From Gracilaria gracilis (lineage: Eukaryota > Rhodophyta > Florideophyceae > Gracilariales > Gracilariaceae): a stretch of DNA of 64,000 nt. The notes under the pieces were generated by a model. That model made no database searches, was not told the origin of the DNA, and saw only the letters and a list, made by a program, of their open reading frames with translations. Location of the stretch: contig JARGSG010000209.1 in the NCBI GenBank assembly GCA_030374805.1, positions 186,001 to 250,000 of the forward strand, in the 5' to 3' direction. Position numbers and translations under genes: made by a program. This document shows positions 21,557-33,639 of this stretch, one piece after another. How positions within the stretch are numbered: the stretch's first letter is position 1; each line of letters opens with the position of its first letter.

Positions 21557-22397
21557 TGTGGAGCAACGCCTTTGGCGGGAAAAGCGCAAGCTCACGAAGA
21601 CGTTCGGAATCTTCCCTTCGATAGGGTAGCACAGCGAACGGAGCACTCCGGGAATAACAAAGCTGAACCAGCTGTAAATCCGAGGTCAAACCGTCACGAC
21701 AAGCGTCGGAGTGTTGATACTAGGCCGTAGCAGGTAGAGATCTACGTGTTCACACGGTCACGAGATGAGTACTCGAAAAAGAGTAGCACTGCAACGACAA
21801 GGTGTCGGAAACCAGCCACTGGGAACAGGGCAAGAAAACAAACCCAAAAAAGGGGAGAAAGAGAACCACCGGAGTGGAGAAAAGAGATAGAAAGTAGAAC
21901 AACCCAATACAGGGCGAGTATAGGACAATGGGTCGGAACGAAACACACAAATAGTGGTTTTGCTCTGAGCGCCACAAGGGTGGGTAACTATACGTGAACA
22001 ACACGGCCGTCACTCCACTTGGAGGTGAACAATCGGCGAAGGCGTGATAGTTAGAGCCAGAAGCCCTTGCTTGGCAAGCGGTAGTTTACTTGGGGAAGCA
22101 GGGCTCAATCTTTTAAGTACTGAGCTCTGCACACCACTGACAGTGGGTGCGCTGGGCAAAATAATCCATAAAATATCTAAGTAAATACAGCAATTCAGGA
22201 TGCACTGCCTCCGGCATATCAGTGCTACACGTGTGCTAGTCACACCCGCTAAGCTGCCCCTCGAGCCCTGCAATCCACGTGCACGTCTGTGGAAACTACC
22301 TCAGCCAGGCTCCACGATAATAGCGGTGTAGCTCATACATGTCTACTAACGCATTAACTAAGTCCCTCAAATCGCCTCCAAAGAGTGTTGTACTTCA
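21557..22397 (-). repeat. Gypsy A 5' LTR
   Basis: On the minus strand it begins TGAAGTACAACACTC and ends GCTCCACA, about 841 bp. The inner two thirds (up to about 22190) match the Gypsy B 5' LTR nearly base for base; the outer third is clearly diverged. Short hydrophobic open frames inside it are chance frames in LTR sequence. Confidence 0.8.
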
Positions 22398-22635
22398 AAA
22401 GTTCGGTAGCCTGTTGACCTGTCACTATGAGGGGAGGTGAAAGAGGCGAGGCTATACGTGAAAGATGTCTGCTAATGCAGCCGATCCCATCAATCCACCC
22501 CTGACCTGGCTGGCACCGTTCAACCAATTCCACCGAGGCTCTCAGATTTCCACTGCGGTTTACTTGGTTTCCTTCGCAGGAGTGAAACCATCTCCATCGC
22601 TCACTTGTTCCAATTGCGCGCCTTATAGACAACTA

Positions 22636-23928
22636 CACCCAGTGACTGTATTTAATGTGGGTCACATTATTTCGGTAACGATTCTCACGCAAACAACACA
22701 TAAAATGATGTGGCACACACGTTTACGGTAGCCACATTACTAAAAGTTCATACACAATTAATGTGGGCCACATTTACAGGTACGGTTCTAAATAATGTGG
22801 CTTTCACCCATCTATGAAGGATATTAACCCTCCACAGCCTTCCCTTCAAAATGAGATCTATGTTTCGCTATTATCTTTTGCAACGCAGGAATTAACTGCG
22901 TTTCTTCCCACAACCCGTTCACATTCAAAGACAAACCAGTCCGAATCATCGCTTTCTTTGCGTACGTTAGTCCGTCACAGTCCCTTTGCGGATTCACATT
23001 ATGAACTGCTAACAAAGCCAAGTTAAGAAAAAACCTCTTCCCAGGATTCAAAATCTTCCCAGAAGCAAACCACGATTGCTTCTGTATCATCTGCATTTTG
23101 TGGCGTTCCCATCGCGCATTCCAGGCGCACTTAATCTTTTTTATAATGAATGAATCAACGGGTTGCAACAAATCTGTTGCGTTTGGCGGAAAGTATCGTA
23201 TCTCAGTGTTAATCTTCGAAGCAGCTTTTCGGAGAGATGACGTAAGGTTGTGTCCGCTACTATTGTCAATGAAGAGAATTTGTTTTCGGCCATTGGGAAG
23301 CGCAGATAGGACTTTCTTCTCCCCAAGCCATTTCGGCATCACAAATTTGTCGATACTGCCTTTAGGACCAGTACGGTACGAAACGCTTTGAATGTCATCC
23401 GGCACGCCTCTAATTGGATATGACCGGTTCTGATTCTTGAAGACCATAAACACAGGTTAAATCTTGGCATCCCTATCGCCACTGATTCGGACAAACATGG
23501 TCATTCCCACTCCACCGGAAACCCCTATCCGCTATTGTTAGGATATTGTGAACAATTCTATGTTTTTGTAAGGTTGGAGCTGCGGAGTTCAGTGGCGTTT
23601 GTTGCAATGTGGAGTCAGTACTGATGGGGACTGGTTGTCTCCATGCTGTTGGGTCTTGGCGGAGCGCTGAAAGGCGACAATAATCGGTGACCCAGAGGTC
23701 GGTGCAATCATCATGAATTAGCTTTACTTTATTTTTTGGTGGATTCGATAGACTTTGGAGGCAGATAGAGAGCAGAAGTCTCGAGATATGTGCCGTATCC
23801 AGCTTTCCCGCGCAAAGTCATGGTGATACCCACATTAACTAAGACCGCGGGCCCACCCCTTTATACCTCTAATAGTGTGGTCAGTGTTACGACGTTTTGG
23901 CAACCACATTAAATGCAGTCCCTGGGTG
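22636..23928 (-). mobile_element. Pogo-1, shortened pogo-like DNA transposon
   Basis: Terminal inverted repeats CACCCAGTGACTG (22636) and its imperfect mirror ending CTGGGTG (23928) are each flanked by TA (22634-22635, 23929-23930), the target duplication of the Tc1/mariner-pogo superfamily. Subterminal AATGTGG motifs repeat at both ends. At 1293 bp it is shorter than the related Pogo-2 without its insertion (about 2.2 kb), and it lacks the first part of the catalytic domain. Confidence 0.8.
22824..23530 (-). pseudogene. Pogo-1 transposase, DDE domain remnant
   Basis: From about 23530: VSGGVGMTMFVRISG, then a TAA at 23457-23459, then FMVFKNQNRSYPIRGVPDD, ILFIDNSSGHN near 23265 (second catalytic Asp), and YFPPNATDLLQPVDS near 23190 (third Asp), ending near 22824. 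It belongs to the CENP-B/Tigger-like DDE family and is close to Pogo-2. The DETHF segment with the first Asp is absent. A possible N-terminal start (MTLRGKAGYGTYLETS) remains near 23821 but soon closes. Incomplete and inactive. Confidence 0.75.
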
Positions 23929-23930
23929 TA

Positions 23931-25052
23931 GCTAGATACCTTCATGGCACGTTGCACCATTTGAACGAGCTTGGCATAGACGGCAGAATGTCGCGCCTGT
24001 CCTACAGGCGTGCGCAGATGAGTCGTCGCGCCGCCGTCACTCTCACTGCAAAAGAACAGGGAAGAAGTGCGTTCCCTCCGTCTGGTCTCTCCCGGTCGTC
24101 CAGCAGAGAGCCAGACGGCGCCTTTTTTTATCAGCTCTCGGCCACTGCGAGCTCCGGGCTGCAGGAGCTGCGCGAGCTGCGCGAGGAAATCTACGCCTCG
24201 CGTAAGCAGCGCACGCTCTGTGCGTGGTCATCTGACAGCAAGCCCACACAACCCCCGCTCGACGAAGACCATCGGAAGATTCGCGAGCAGGAATTTTAGA
24301 CATCATCGAAAGCTTTAAGCAGTCGAATATCCTCAGTTGGCCTAGAAAAATGGGATCCAATGGTGGTGGTATCGAAGTGAGACAGACTCCAAGGGCTGTA
24401 GCAGCAACATTATGTGGATCTCTTGTTGATAAAAAGTAACGACCAACTTTCTCAATTTGCCAACAGAATTCTAACATACCATCGACTGAAAGTGAGCCAC
24501 CAAGGATCACTGCAATTCTGCGGAGGAACACAGCGCATGCGGCCGACGGGCGCAGGACCGAAACTTGCGTTTGTACTTTTGCAGTGCAGGTAGTGTGCCG
24601 CGTCCCAAAGATCGCCATCCCAATTCGTGGGTAGCTTTCACAACCTGTAGCTCATGACCATTCCTTGATCTACGTCAGTCCTTTCGCCGTTTCTTGCCAA
24701 TAGTTCCAAAAACTCTAGACAACGACAGCACAGTAGCACGCAGGTTGTAGCACAGCTGCCTCCTAGCAAGCTCACACGAAGACATCCGTCGTGTTGCTGT
24801 TGGCTTAAGAATCATTACTAGATCTTCTGTTCTCTGGATGCGGAAAAGTCGCGACCATTGTGGGACAAAATGCCAAGGCCACAGGAGGCGGGGTCCAGCG
24901 CGTATCACACGACAGGACGGTGTGGCTAGGCACCCACGTGGGAAAGTCAAGCTCGGAGGACGCGCCGGGAAGTAGTAGTCAACAAAGACCAGCGGCGCGC
25001 ATACAAACCTGCAGTTCTGCGGCTTCGTGGTTGGAAAAGCGATAACGCGGCA
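23931..25052. other. Stretch with no recognised gene
   Basis: 1.1 kb between Pogo-1 and the next gene. A 191-codon minus-strand frame (24043-24618) and shorter frames on both strands resemble nothing I recognise. 24001-24250 is GC-rich with a GAGCTGCGCGAGCTGCGCGAGG repeat-like run of short CTGCGCGAG units. It may contain decayed coding sequence. Confidence 0.35.
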
Positions 25053-26440
25053 GTGTTACACAGTGTGAAGAGAAAAGAATCCATGGGCAAAATATTGGCG
25101 CCCGATCGCCACAGCGTGAACCCCGTACCTCGTCTTAAGACGTCCGTTTGTACGGTTAATATTCATGGAGTAACGAAGCGCGTAGGAAAACGGCGGTATC
25201 CGAGGCGTACGCGAAAAACAAGGTACTTTGTTCTGCCTAGCTCGCAATGCGAGGGCAAGATTTCAGACGACTGTATCAGTCAGTGCGATGCTTCATGCGA
25301 AAACGAAGAAAGGGCCCCAGCGAGTGGACTCCACCGAAGGGAGATGTGGGTGTTCGAAGATATCCTGGCCGTTTCACGGGTAAAGGATACCGGAGATGAG
25401 CTGTACAAACTTGAACATGTCAAAAATAACTTTCGGCATTTTCATCCGCCGCAATGCCGAGCCATCATCGGAGACAACTTGTAGGATTTGTGCAAAGCAA
25501 GGGCAGGAGTGAAACTAGACCACGGGATTAAAACCCGCTGGGGATTATACGACAACGAAGGTGGCGCTATATGGTCCATCGACGAAATCATGTTTGTCGA
25601 AAAAGACTGGGTTTTGCCTGGCCAATATGGAGTAAGAATTTTCAAAAAGACAGCATATTACGCACGCAATGTGGATGAACCCCAGTGGGGATGGAGCAGC
25701 GTTAGCTTGTACAGCATCAAGGGCCCGGTGTTGGCGGCGCCCATAATCAACCAAAAAATCTGGCTTGGGCCATTGCAGTGTGAGATACACAAAGTTGGAA
25801 ACCGGATTTCACTAATACCCCATCAATCCGCTTCTGCTGTTGATGCTTTGGTCAATTTCTGCGTAGGGTTGGCCACCCGAGGACATCAGTTCGAGTCTCG
25901 AGCCCTGGACATAGGCCCCACTTCAAATGCACTAGAAAATACATCTTGGCCACCGAGAATGATGATATCGAATACAGACCAGTTTTGTTTGCCTGCTTCG
26001 GTCATCAATGAGGCGGAGAGGTTAGTAGGGCATCGATTCATCAGGGTCACGCTTTTATCCTCAATACTTCCTGCTTTGATGAATTTCCGCGATGTCGCAA
26101 ATTGGTTGCAAAATAGGACAGGGGGCTCAAGCTAAATCATGTCAAAGCTTTAACAAACGACACCCAAAAGTTAAGATTTCTGGCCAGCCAAACTAGCGGT
26201 GTCTATTTAGTTCGGCTTCGAGCAAGGACCATCGATCAATCCGTCTGTGTTGACGCAGTTAACAACCAAACTCTAGACGCTGTAGAGCTGCACCCACCCC
26301 GAACTTTCTTACGAAGCGTTGTGAGGCTGTCTAGGAGACATCGGAGAGGATGCCCGCGTATTGGAGCTCCGAAGACCAATCTTTCAAAGAAAGCGAACAA
26401 GTGGCTAACAGTGAAAGAAAGGTGATGTCTTCAATGTTTC
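25053..26440 (+). pseudogene. Unrecognised protein gene, decayed; weak peptidase-like pattern
   Basis: Two open stretches in one frame (to 25484, then to 26135), followed by coding-like sequence in another frame to about 26440; roughly two breaks. The N-terminus is basic. A segment MWVFEDILAVSRVKDTGDEL near 25345 faintly recalls a chromodomain strand pattern. Near 25990 DQFCLPASVINEAERLVG has the C-x-P-x-x-x-x-N spacing seen at the active Cys of some papain-fold proteins, and GVYLVRLRART...VCVDAVNNQTLDAVE near 26190 resembles the later strand pattern of such folds, but the expected His is not evident. I do not assign a function. It lies tail to tail with Copia-3 and could be a host gene or cargo of an unseen element. 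Confidence 0.4.
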
Positions 26441-26464
26441 TAGCACCTTCAGCTTGGCGAAAAA

Positions 26465-28059
26465 CTACGTCCTTGTGGCAGAAACTCTCTTTTCTCGGCT
26501 CAATATGGTGAGATCGAGCGATCCCGAACGCATAACTTCGTTCAGCTTCCGAAACATCACCACATTCCTTTTGGTGAGAGCATCCGCCAAATTCTGCGAA
26601 CCTTGTACCCATTGCAGGACAGATAACTCACCAGTTTCGAACGAATCTAGGAGTCTTGCAACCGTGGGTCGAAGGCTATAGTAACTGCCTTCATGTAGAG
26701 TGGTGACCGTAGAGTAGAGCCCGTCCGAATCTACAGTCAAAACAAAGGGTAGACCATCATTGGCCCCATATATACCTGCGATTTCAGAGGAAATGGATGA
26801 GAAACGATCGGCGGACATAGCGGCTGCAAGAATCTCAGCCCCGATAGAACTGAATGATACCCTTGCCTGCTTGGAACTTGTCCAGTCAAGCACATGAAAA
26901 ATGGAAGGCGCATCACCCCCCGCAGGCATGAAGAGTCCGGAGACGTAACCAGTTTGGCCATATGACCCCTTTCCTGGACTGGCATCTGAAAATGCGAGAT
27001 ACCGTGGGGAGATGGCCAATGTGGATTGGCAACGGTATAACAGTTCCGGAGTAAGTGCCTGGAGTTCCCCTCTGACTTGATTGGCGAGTATCAGGTCGGA
27101 AACAACAAGCCTAGAGGCTCGCTGCTGTAGATAGCTCGCAAGGAAGGAAGCCTGAGGAAGTATTCCATGCCCAAGAAAGTTGAGCGACCCAGTGAGACCA
27201 AGAAATTTGGTTCGTTCGAACAGTGTGCATGGAGAGTCGAACGATTTTCGTCGCTGGTCTGGTACCTCCAGATTATGGATACTCGACATATACTCCTGCC
27301 TGTTCACCGAGATCGTGCCATCCATCTCCTGGCTAATTCGAAGTCTGTTGAAGATCAGATTCGATGAAGTGTCAAACTTTCCAACCGTGAACCTGCGGCT
27401 GATATCTTGGAGAAAACGCTTGAGATCGGGTGGCGAACCGGTGAGAAGCATGTCATCGAAAACTTTGGTCAAAGCCAGTTTGATCGATCTATCATCGTTG
27501 CGCAGTACAAATAACTGCGGGAAACCGGTACTGACTCTATTTCATTGTCCAACAACCACTCCTCCACGCCAAGCTGCCAAAGTCTTCCAGATTCGACAAG
27601 GCCGTAGGTAGGTGAAAGGAGTTTCCAAGCATGTCGGTGGTTTGCCGAGCCCTTTTGCGGAATCATATAGATATCTCTCGTGAATTCACCTCCTTGCAAA
27701 TAAGCCCCTTTGATATCTAGGGTAGCTAGAGGTAAACCGAGAGTAGGTGCGATGGATAGCACAGTTCGGATTATTGGGAACTGCGCCGAAAAGTAGTCTT
27801 GGCGAATACCATCCTTCTCTTTTTCGTGGTTACCGTTGGGAACAAGTCGACATTTAAGACGAAGTGCGCCACCTTCACCATCATCTTTAAGATGAAAGAA
27901 GTGGTGGGATGTTACAATGTTTGCGTACTTCGGGAGAGAGGAGCGATGTATCTCGTGGTAACGGTCCTTGTATACGGACTTCTCTTTAGCAATGGCCTTG
28001 TCGACCACCCATCTTGGCAAGCACTGAGTTCGAGATTCTGAAATGTGTTCCTTCCCCAC
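26465..28059 (-). pseudogene. Copia-3 reverse transcriptase and RNase H remnant
   Basis: LDIKGAYLQGGEFTRDIYM near 27710 and an FDDMLLTG catalytic box near 27455 are the copia reverse transcriptase. FSDASPGKGSYGQTGYVSG near 26980, VLDWTSSKQARVSFSSIGAE near 26890 and NLADALTKRN near 26560 are RNase H motifs. Broken. Confidence 0.75.
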
Positions 28060-28339
28060 ACACGTCTAGAGCTTGATAGAGGATCTTTTGCTCCGCAGAG
28101 ACGAGCTGGGCAGGAGGAATAACATTTTTCACGACTGTAGAACCAACATCTTTGTCGGGACGAGGTGGGTCATGAAGGATACCGATATCCGTTTCAGAAA
28201 TACTGACAACCTGTGGCCTCTCTCCGGCAAGCAAGGAGCGAACGTTTTGGTGGAAGGACCACAGTGTAGGCTCATCGTTTAACAGAAAGTTAAGCGTGCC
28301 CTTGCGAGGAGATTCCCCAGTCTCAAGGTTAGGACCAGT

Positions 28340-29443
28340 TTATGGTTGGTCGGAAGCAGGCTTATTGTCAAGTTTGCTGCCTGAGACTTCCTCAAGGTCC
28401 ACAATCCCATGCGAAAGAGGAGACTTGTATCTCATTTGGTCAAGCTCAACCAAAAGGGCGGACTTTGGCACGAGTCGGACATCCTCGTACGCAGCACGAA
28501 TGCTGGGGCCCTGGTGCTGCTCATTAGAAGAGAGCAGAAACGAATGCTTCTGGGCCTCCCGTACGAACCCGACTTTCCATATTCCAAACTTCGTGCACCG
28601 TTTGAAATTGTATATCACGGTATTTCGCGAGAAATTAACTTGCGTGGGTACTTTCGGGTTACGAGTCTTCTGCAGAGTTTGAACAGCCCTTCTTGCCACC
28701 TGTGTTTGGTAGGCATCCTGGAGCTTCTCTGTGATATGATTCTGTGGTAAACCCATCACGTTGGGCGTATAGCCTCGAACGAGTTCGAAGCTACTCATTT
28801 TTCGGCTCCCATACATATAGTTATTCAGGAAAGTTGCCCTTTAGAAAATCTCCATGTAGGTGAATTCGGTCTTTCGCACAGCTGCAAATAGCTTGCATCT
28901 CGTAAAAGTCTCATGGAGATGAGCCCAACTACGTCATTCTAGGATTCTACAACGGCCGATCTTATTGTGCCGTCGAGCAGGTCTAGGCTCAAAATGGAGC
29001 GAATGCACTTTGAGAAAGTCCTTGAACATTCCTTTGTCGAACTCTGGATCACCAGAGGGCGAATTGGGGGGACCGTATACATTCACCCACTGTTGCTCGA
29101 AAGCGGTTTTGACTTCACCTAGTTCTCTTGAGTCCAGTATTGCAGTAAGAGGGAAGGCAGAAGAGAGGTGAACGATATGTAGGATTGGTATGTTCTCCAT
29201 TTCCGAGATGAAGAAGAAGTCAATTTGTATGTGGCTATTTAATGGGACAAGCAATCGCCGAAACGACATCTTCTTGGACGAAGAGAGCCGCCCAGTGGAG
29301 TGACATATGGTGCACTTATTAAGAACCGCTTGCAGGGAGTGCTGCAGCACTGGAGTTAAGACGCGAGCACGGCGACAGATCTCCTTCATGTTTTCGAGAG
29401 GCATATGGGTAAAACCATGGAGCTTAGCTGAAACCGACGGCAC
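28340..29443 (-). pseudogene. Copia-3 integrase remnant
   Basis: HSLQAVLNKCTICHSTGRL near 29330 is the zinc-binding end. IQIDFFFISEMENIPILHIV near 29230 begins the core, and WVNVYGPPNSPSGDPEFDKG near 29080 carries the second acidic site. A helical C-terminal part follows (28816-28340). Broken. Confidence 0.6.
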
Positions 29444-30297
29444 ACCTTTTGGTTCAAGTACTTCCTTCTCAGAACCAGAGCTAAAGTCCTCGAAACAATA
29501 CTACGGTACGAGGCGAAGTAAGAGGATATCGCTCCGCTCGTGGTCGGCACTACGAGAAGTCTCGTTCGAATTGTATCGTCTGGGTCACCTGGGATAGTTG
29601 AGCTGTATGTTTGAAATCGCCGGTCCGATTCGGACAAAACATCCTTATGTAACACAAGGAGTCCCGCGCGACCTAGTAGGTCTCCTTTGTGCACCAATTG
29701 GTTACCGATGAGAATCGAACCATCGCCGTTCATCATGTACACAAGAAGGGACGCCTTGGGGCCTTCGATGTCAGTCAATGGAAGGTCCCAGATCGCAAAT
29801 GCAATCCGAGCACCATCACAGTTGGTCCCGTAGCCATGAAAGAATAGTTCACGGTCAAGCCGGCAAAACTGAAAATAGACCCCAAGTGCTGAAGCAAGAC
29901 GCACAGCTGACTTAACCCCACCAACACTTCTCGAACAGCCCAGGTCAAGAATGGGGTTGGGATCATCCCTCATTTCTTTTGCCTTTACGGATCTACGCCT
30001 CGATATTAAGCTCGATTGGCCCTCGAAGGTGTGGAGCCCTTCCGAAAAAACCTTTCAGAGGCTTATTCTTCTGAGAAGATTCCTGTTCTAGGCGAATTAA
30101 TTTTTGCAGATATGTTTCACCATCTGTGCACGGACAATCCTTGGAGTTGCGATAGTGGTCCGGAGATCCACAGTCGAAGCAGACACCTTTCCGTGTATTC
30201 GGACGCTTCTTTTGAAAACTCGAGCAGTCTGAAGGACTCCTTGATGGATGGCCTGCATCCCTTTTGTTCTTATTTCCCTTCTTGTTACCTCGGTAAG
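29386..30297 (-). pseudogene. Copia-3 gag zinc knuckle and protease remnant
   Basis: The 30297-29975 part reads as a Lys-rich gag tail with CFDCGSPDHYRNSKDC, a zinc knuckle with slightly long final spacing. From 29973 the protease region follows (ILDLGCSRSVGG, the copia active-site context, here with LG in place of DS/DT), then a partly open stretch to the integrase. The gag start is lost at the Gypsy B LTR. Confidence 0.6.
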
Positions 30298-31150
30298 TAA
30301 AGGACTACACTCCTTGGAAGGGATTTGAGGTACTTAGTTAATTTCCGCATCATGCGTTAGTCGATATACATGAGCTACACCGCCATTAGCGTTCCCTCTC
30401 GCTGAGGTAATTTCCACTGATGTACACGTAGATTGCACGCCTCGAGGCGCCGCTTAGCGGGTGTGACTAGCACACGTGTAGCACGGATATGCCGGAGGCA
30501 ATGCATCTAGTATTGCTGTATTTACTTAGATATTTTATGGATTATTTTGCCCAGCGCACCCACTGTCAGTGGTGTGCAGAGCTCAGTACTTAAAAGATTG
30601 AGCCCTGCTTCCCCAAGTAAACTACCGCTTGCCAAGCAAGGGCTTCTGGCTCTAACTATCACGCCTTCGCCGATTGTTCACCTCCAAGTGGAGTGACGGC
30701 CGTGTTGTTCACGTATAGTTACCCACCCTTGTGGCGCTCAGAGCAAAACCACTATTTGTGTGTTTCGTTCCGACCCATTGTCCTATACTCGCCCCTGTAT
30801 TGGGTTGTTCTACTTTCTATCTCTTTTCTCCACTCCGGTGGTTCTCTTTCTCCCCTTTTTTGGGTTTGTTTTCTTGCCCTGTTCCCAGTGGCTGGTTTCC
30901 GACACCTTGTCGTTGCAGTGCTACTCTTTTTCGAGTACTCATCTCGTGACCGTGTGAACACGTAGATCTCTACCTGCTACGGCCTAGTATCAACACTCCG
31001 ACGCTTGTCGTGACGGTTTGACCTCGGATTTACAGCTGGTTCAGCTTTGTTATTCCCGGAGTGCTCCGTTCGCTGTGCTACCCTATCGAAGGGAAGATTC
31101 CGAACGTCTTCGTGAGCTTGCGCTTTTCCCGCCAAAGGCGTTGCTCCACA
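30298..31150 (+). repeat. Gypsy B 5' LTR
   Basis: Begins TAAAGGACTACAC (TGAAGGACAACAC in the 3' copy) and ends GCTCCACA, 853 bp. From about 30515 inward it is nearly identical to the Gypsy A LTR. It interrupts Copia-3 gag. Confidence 0.8.
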
Positions 31151-31152
31151 AG

Positions 31153-31166
31153 TGGTCTCCCGACTT
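31153..31166 (+). other. Gypsy B primer binding site
   Basis: TGGTCTCCCGACTT, two bases after the LTR, identical to the Gypsy A site. Confidence 0.75.
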
Positions 31167-31415
31167 AAAAATAGAATATGTTTGGTCGGAAGATTCACTC
31201 GTTAATTCATTCGTTTTGGGGTTATCCCTTTTGTCGTTGTCTCCATTTGGAAGTCTACTGGAAGTCTCAGCTCATTGGCTGTTGATTGATCCCGTTGTAC
31301 GGTTGTTTTGGTCATGACGTTGTCAGAGCGTCCAAAGACACGCAGTTAGATTGGAAGAACGGATCCGCCACTCCCATGGCAGATCCCTACCCGTTCACGG
31401 TCTCGTACCGAAGGG

Positions 31416-33180
31416 ATGCGGGCTACTGAAGCTGTGCCGACGACCACCCAACTTCCGCCCACGTCATTGATTAACCCTCATCGAGGTGATGGACCGACTC
31501 TTGCCGTTGCTGGTCCCGCTCTTCCTACTGGTGTAACGGTCCCCACAGGCCCTGCAAGACAAGAGCCACCTTCGAGGATGGCTACTAACGATATTCCCAG
31601 TTTAACTGTGGAAGAGCAGCTCCACTCTCTGCGGGCTGCCCACGCTACCCTTGCTAAGGAGTAGTCGCTACTTCGAAAGAAGGTGGATGACACTGCTTTG
31701 CAGGACTGTTCAGAGGATCTCCGCGTATTGCGTGCTGATGTCAACTCCCTCTTGGAAGCCTTTGCAGGACCGACTAATTTCGTGGAGGACGTGGCTGAGA
31801 AGTTCACCCGCCTCCGCTCCCGTTTGGAAACGGTGGAACAAACAGTCCTGGTTGGAGCTAATCCCCCAGCTGGGCCGGTTGCTTTTTCACACCGTGACAA
31901 GAAGGTCAGTGGATCCAAAGCACGCAAGGAGCGGAAGAACTACGACTCTGATTCTTCAGCATCTTCTCTTTCTTCACGCCGGTCAACCGGGTCTGACACA
32001 TCCGACTCGTCGGTAGAAGAAGCCCTTCGTGAGCGTTCGTCACGCTCAAAGCGGTCATCAGCCACCCTAGGTGTGATACGCGCCCGATTGCAGGGAAGGG
32101 AGCACTCTGGATTAAAATAGTTGAAGCCTACCAATCTGCTCTACAAGAAGCTGTTTTCATACCGGTATTACCGCTTGGAGGACTCCTCATTAGATAGAAC
32201 TCCCCGACGGACGGGAAAGGTCAAAGACTGTACTAAATGAATGCAGCTTTTGCTCCGTAATCAACTGTTTACATGTGATGATCCCATCCTGGTGTTGGAT
32301 TGTCGATCACAGTTTGTAGCAGAAGCCGACATCCTTGAGATGTCGACATCCTTGGGATGAATGCAGGACAGGCGTTTGTCGCGCTGCCCCATTTTCTCCG
32401 CAAACTCGCTGAAGATCTGTACAACTCTGTAAGAGTTTCATCGCGCGCCTCTGAAGGAGGGGTTACCTGCTGGCCTGAAGCAGTTCAGTACTTACTGAGG
32501 TCCTATGCCACTAAAACCGCTATCCAGTTGGCAATCATCGCTCTGAGAGAGACCGAACAACGCCTCGGCGAAACGGAAACCGATTAATCGGTGCGCCTGA
32601 ACAAGGCCTTCCACCGTTGTGGCAATGTTCATTCCTCTCAACAGCGTTGTACCATGTTCGTTGATGGACTAGACCCGGCTATACGAACCCTAGTGGCCCG
32701 TCGCCGTGAAGAGAACCGTAAGATTACGTACTTGGAACTAGTGCAGTATGCACGCGCCGAAGGCGATGCGCTACGCGCACGAGTTCCGGGTAGCCGGTTG
32801 AAGTCCGCTTAAGCGTTGATGTTGGAACCGATAACCCCGTCTGCGTCAATGCTGGCTGACGAGCAATCCAATAAAGAGTATGATCAGGTGCACTTTGCCG
32901 CTAGCGACGTGCTTTCAATCCCGGCAACGGAGCTCCCCTCAACCATGGATGCCTCGTTTCAGACGGGTCCAGACGATACACTGTTGTATGCAGATTCGAA
33001 CCGAGCTCGACCGCCTCGACTGTCATATGAAAACGGTGGAACCTGGGCCTCATGGCCTTGCTGGCTAGCTCCCCGCCCAGTGGTGCGATTCTCGAATACT
33101 CGGAACGTCAATGCCATCGTTGGATTGATCTGTCACATCTGCTATACCCGAGGGCATACTTGACCGCAGTGCGTTTTAAC
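31416..33180 (+). pseudogene. gag: Gypsy B gag remnant
   Basis: Coiled-coil start, acidic Ser/Arg-rich stretch, helical capsid-like region (MNAGQAFVALPHFLRKLAED near 32357, RLNKAFHRCGNVHSSQQRC near 32594) and a CHICYTRGH zinc-knuckle start near 33130. Broken in several places, with the same pattern as Gypsy A. Confidence 0.65.
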
Positions 33181-33639
33181 TAAGCGTGAATGGGCAAAAG
33201 TCATTGCCAACTACGAATCCTTCTCACCTGAGGAGAAAGCTTCCGTTCCGATGGCATCGTACATCCGCGCAACGATGGATATTCCACGCACAATTGCGGC
33301 TCCGATTGCCCAGAACATGGTGACCTCTCACCCCCTTGCCCCTCTAGAGGGAAATCCAACCGCTACTGCGGAGGCTTCTGTCGCTGGTGTCTAGGCATCA
33401 ATGGTTCAGAACACTGAGCACATGCCTCAGGCAGAATCTGCTCAGAAAAACTAACTGTGGGAGTCTCCTCTCTTGGAGAGGCGCCCTCAGAGTTGTGGCT
33501 GAAAGCGCCCGAGGCGTCCCTGCCTCGCTCCAAGGTCCGAATCCTCTCGAAGAAACAGGCCGTCGAAGACCTGAACTCAGAGCACCTTGGTGTTCTTCGT
33601 CGACCGTGGATACGGGTAAGAAATAACCGGTTCTCGGAT

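Larger units (their letters stand above)
14225..22397 (-). mobile_element. Gypsy A, broken Ty3/gypsy chromovirus lacking its 3' end
   Basis: Order on the minus strand: 5' LTR, primer site, gag, protease, reverse transcriptase/RNase H, integrase, long low-complexity linker. The sequence then ends near 14225, before the chromodomain and 3' LTR seen in Gypsy B. From about 15340 to 22190 it is almost identical to Gypsy B in opposite orientation and shares several of B's breaks; it has several more of its own, roughly fifteen in all. A fossil. Confidence 0.85.
26465..30297 (-). mobile_element. Copia-3, broken Ty1/copia-type element
   Basis: Minus-strand order: zinc-knuckle gag, protease, integrase, reverse transcriptase, RNase H. 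This is a different copia lineage from Copia-1 and Copia-2. Its gag is cut at 30297 by the 5' LTR of Gypsy B. No LTR is seen at either end. A fossil with roughly five or more breaks. Confidence 0.75.

Noticed and set aside
30693-30965. Hydrophobic 60-90-residue frames (also 21742-22013 and 41255-41579) that look like small membrane proteins.
   Set aside because: They lie in LTRs, overlap each other in several frames and follow the pyrimidine-rich LTR sequence; they are compositional.
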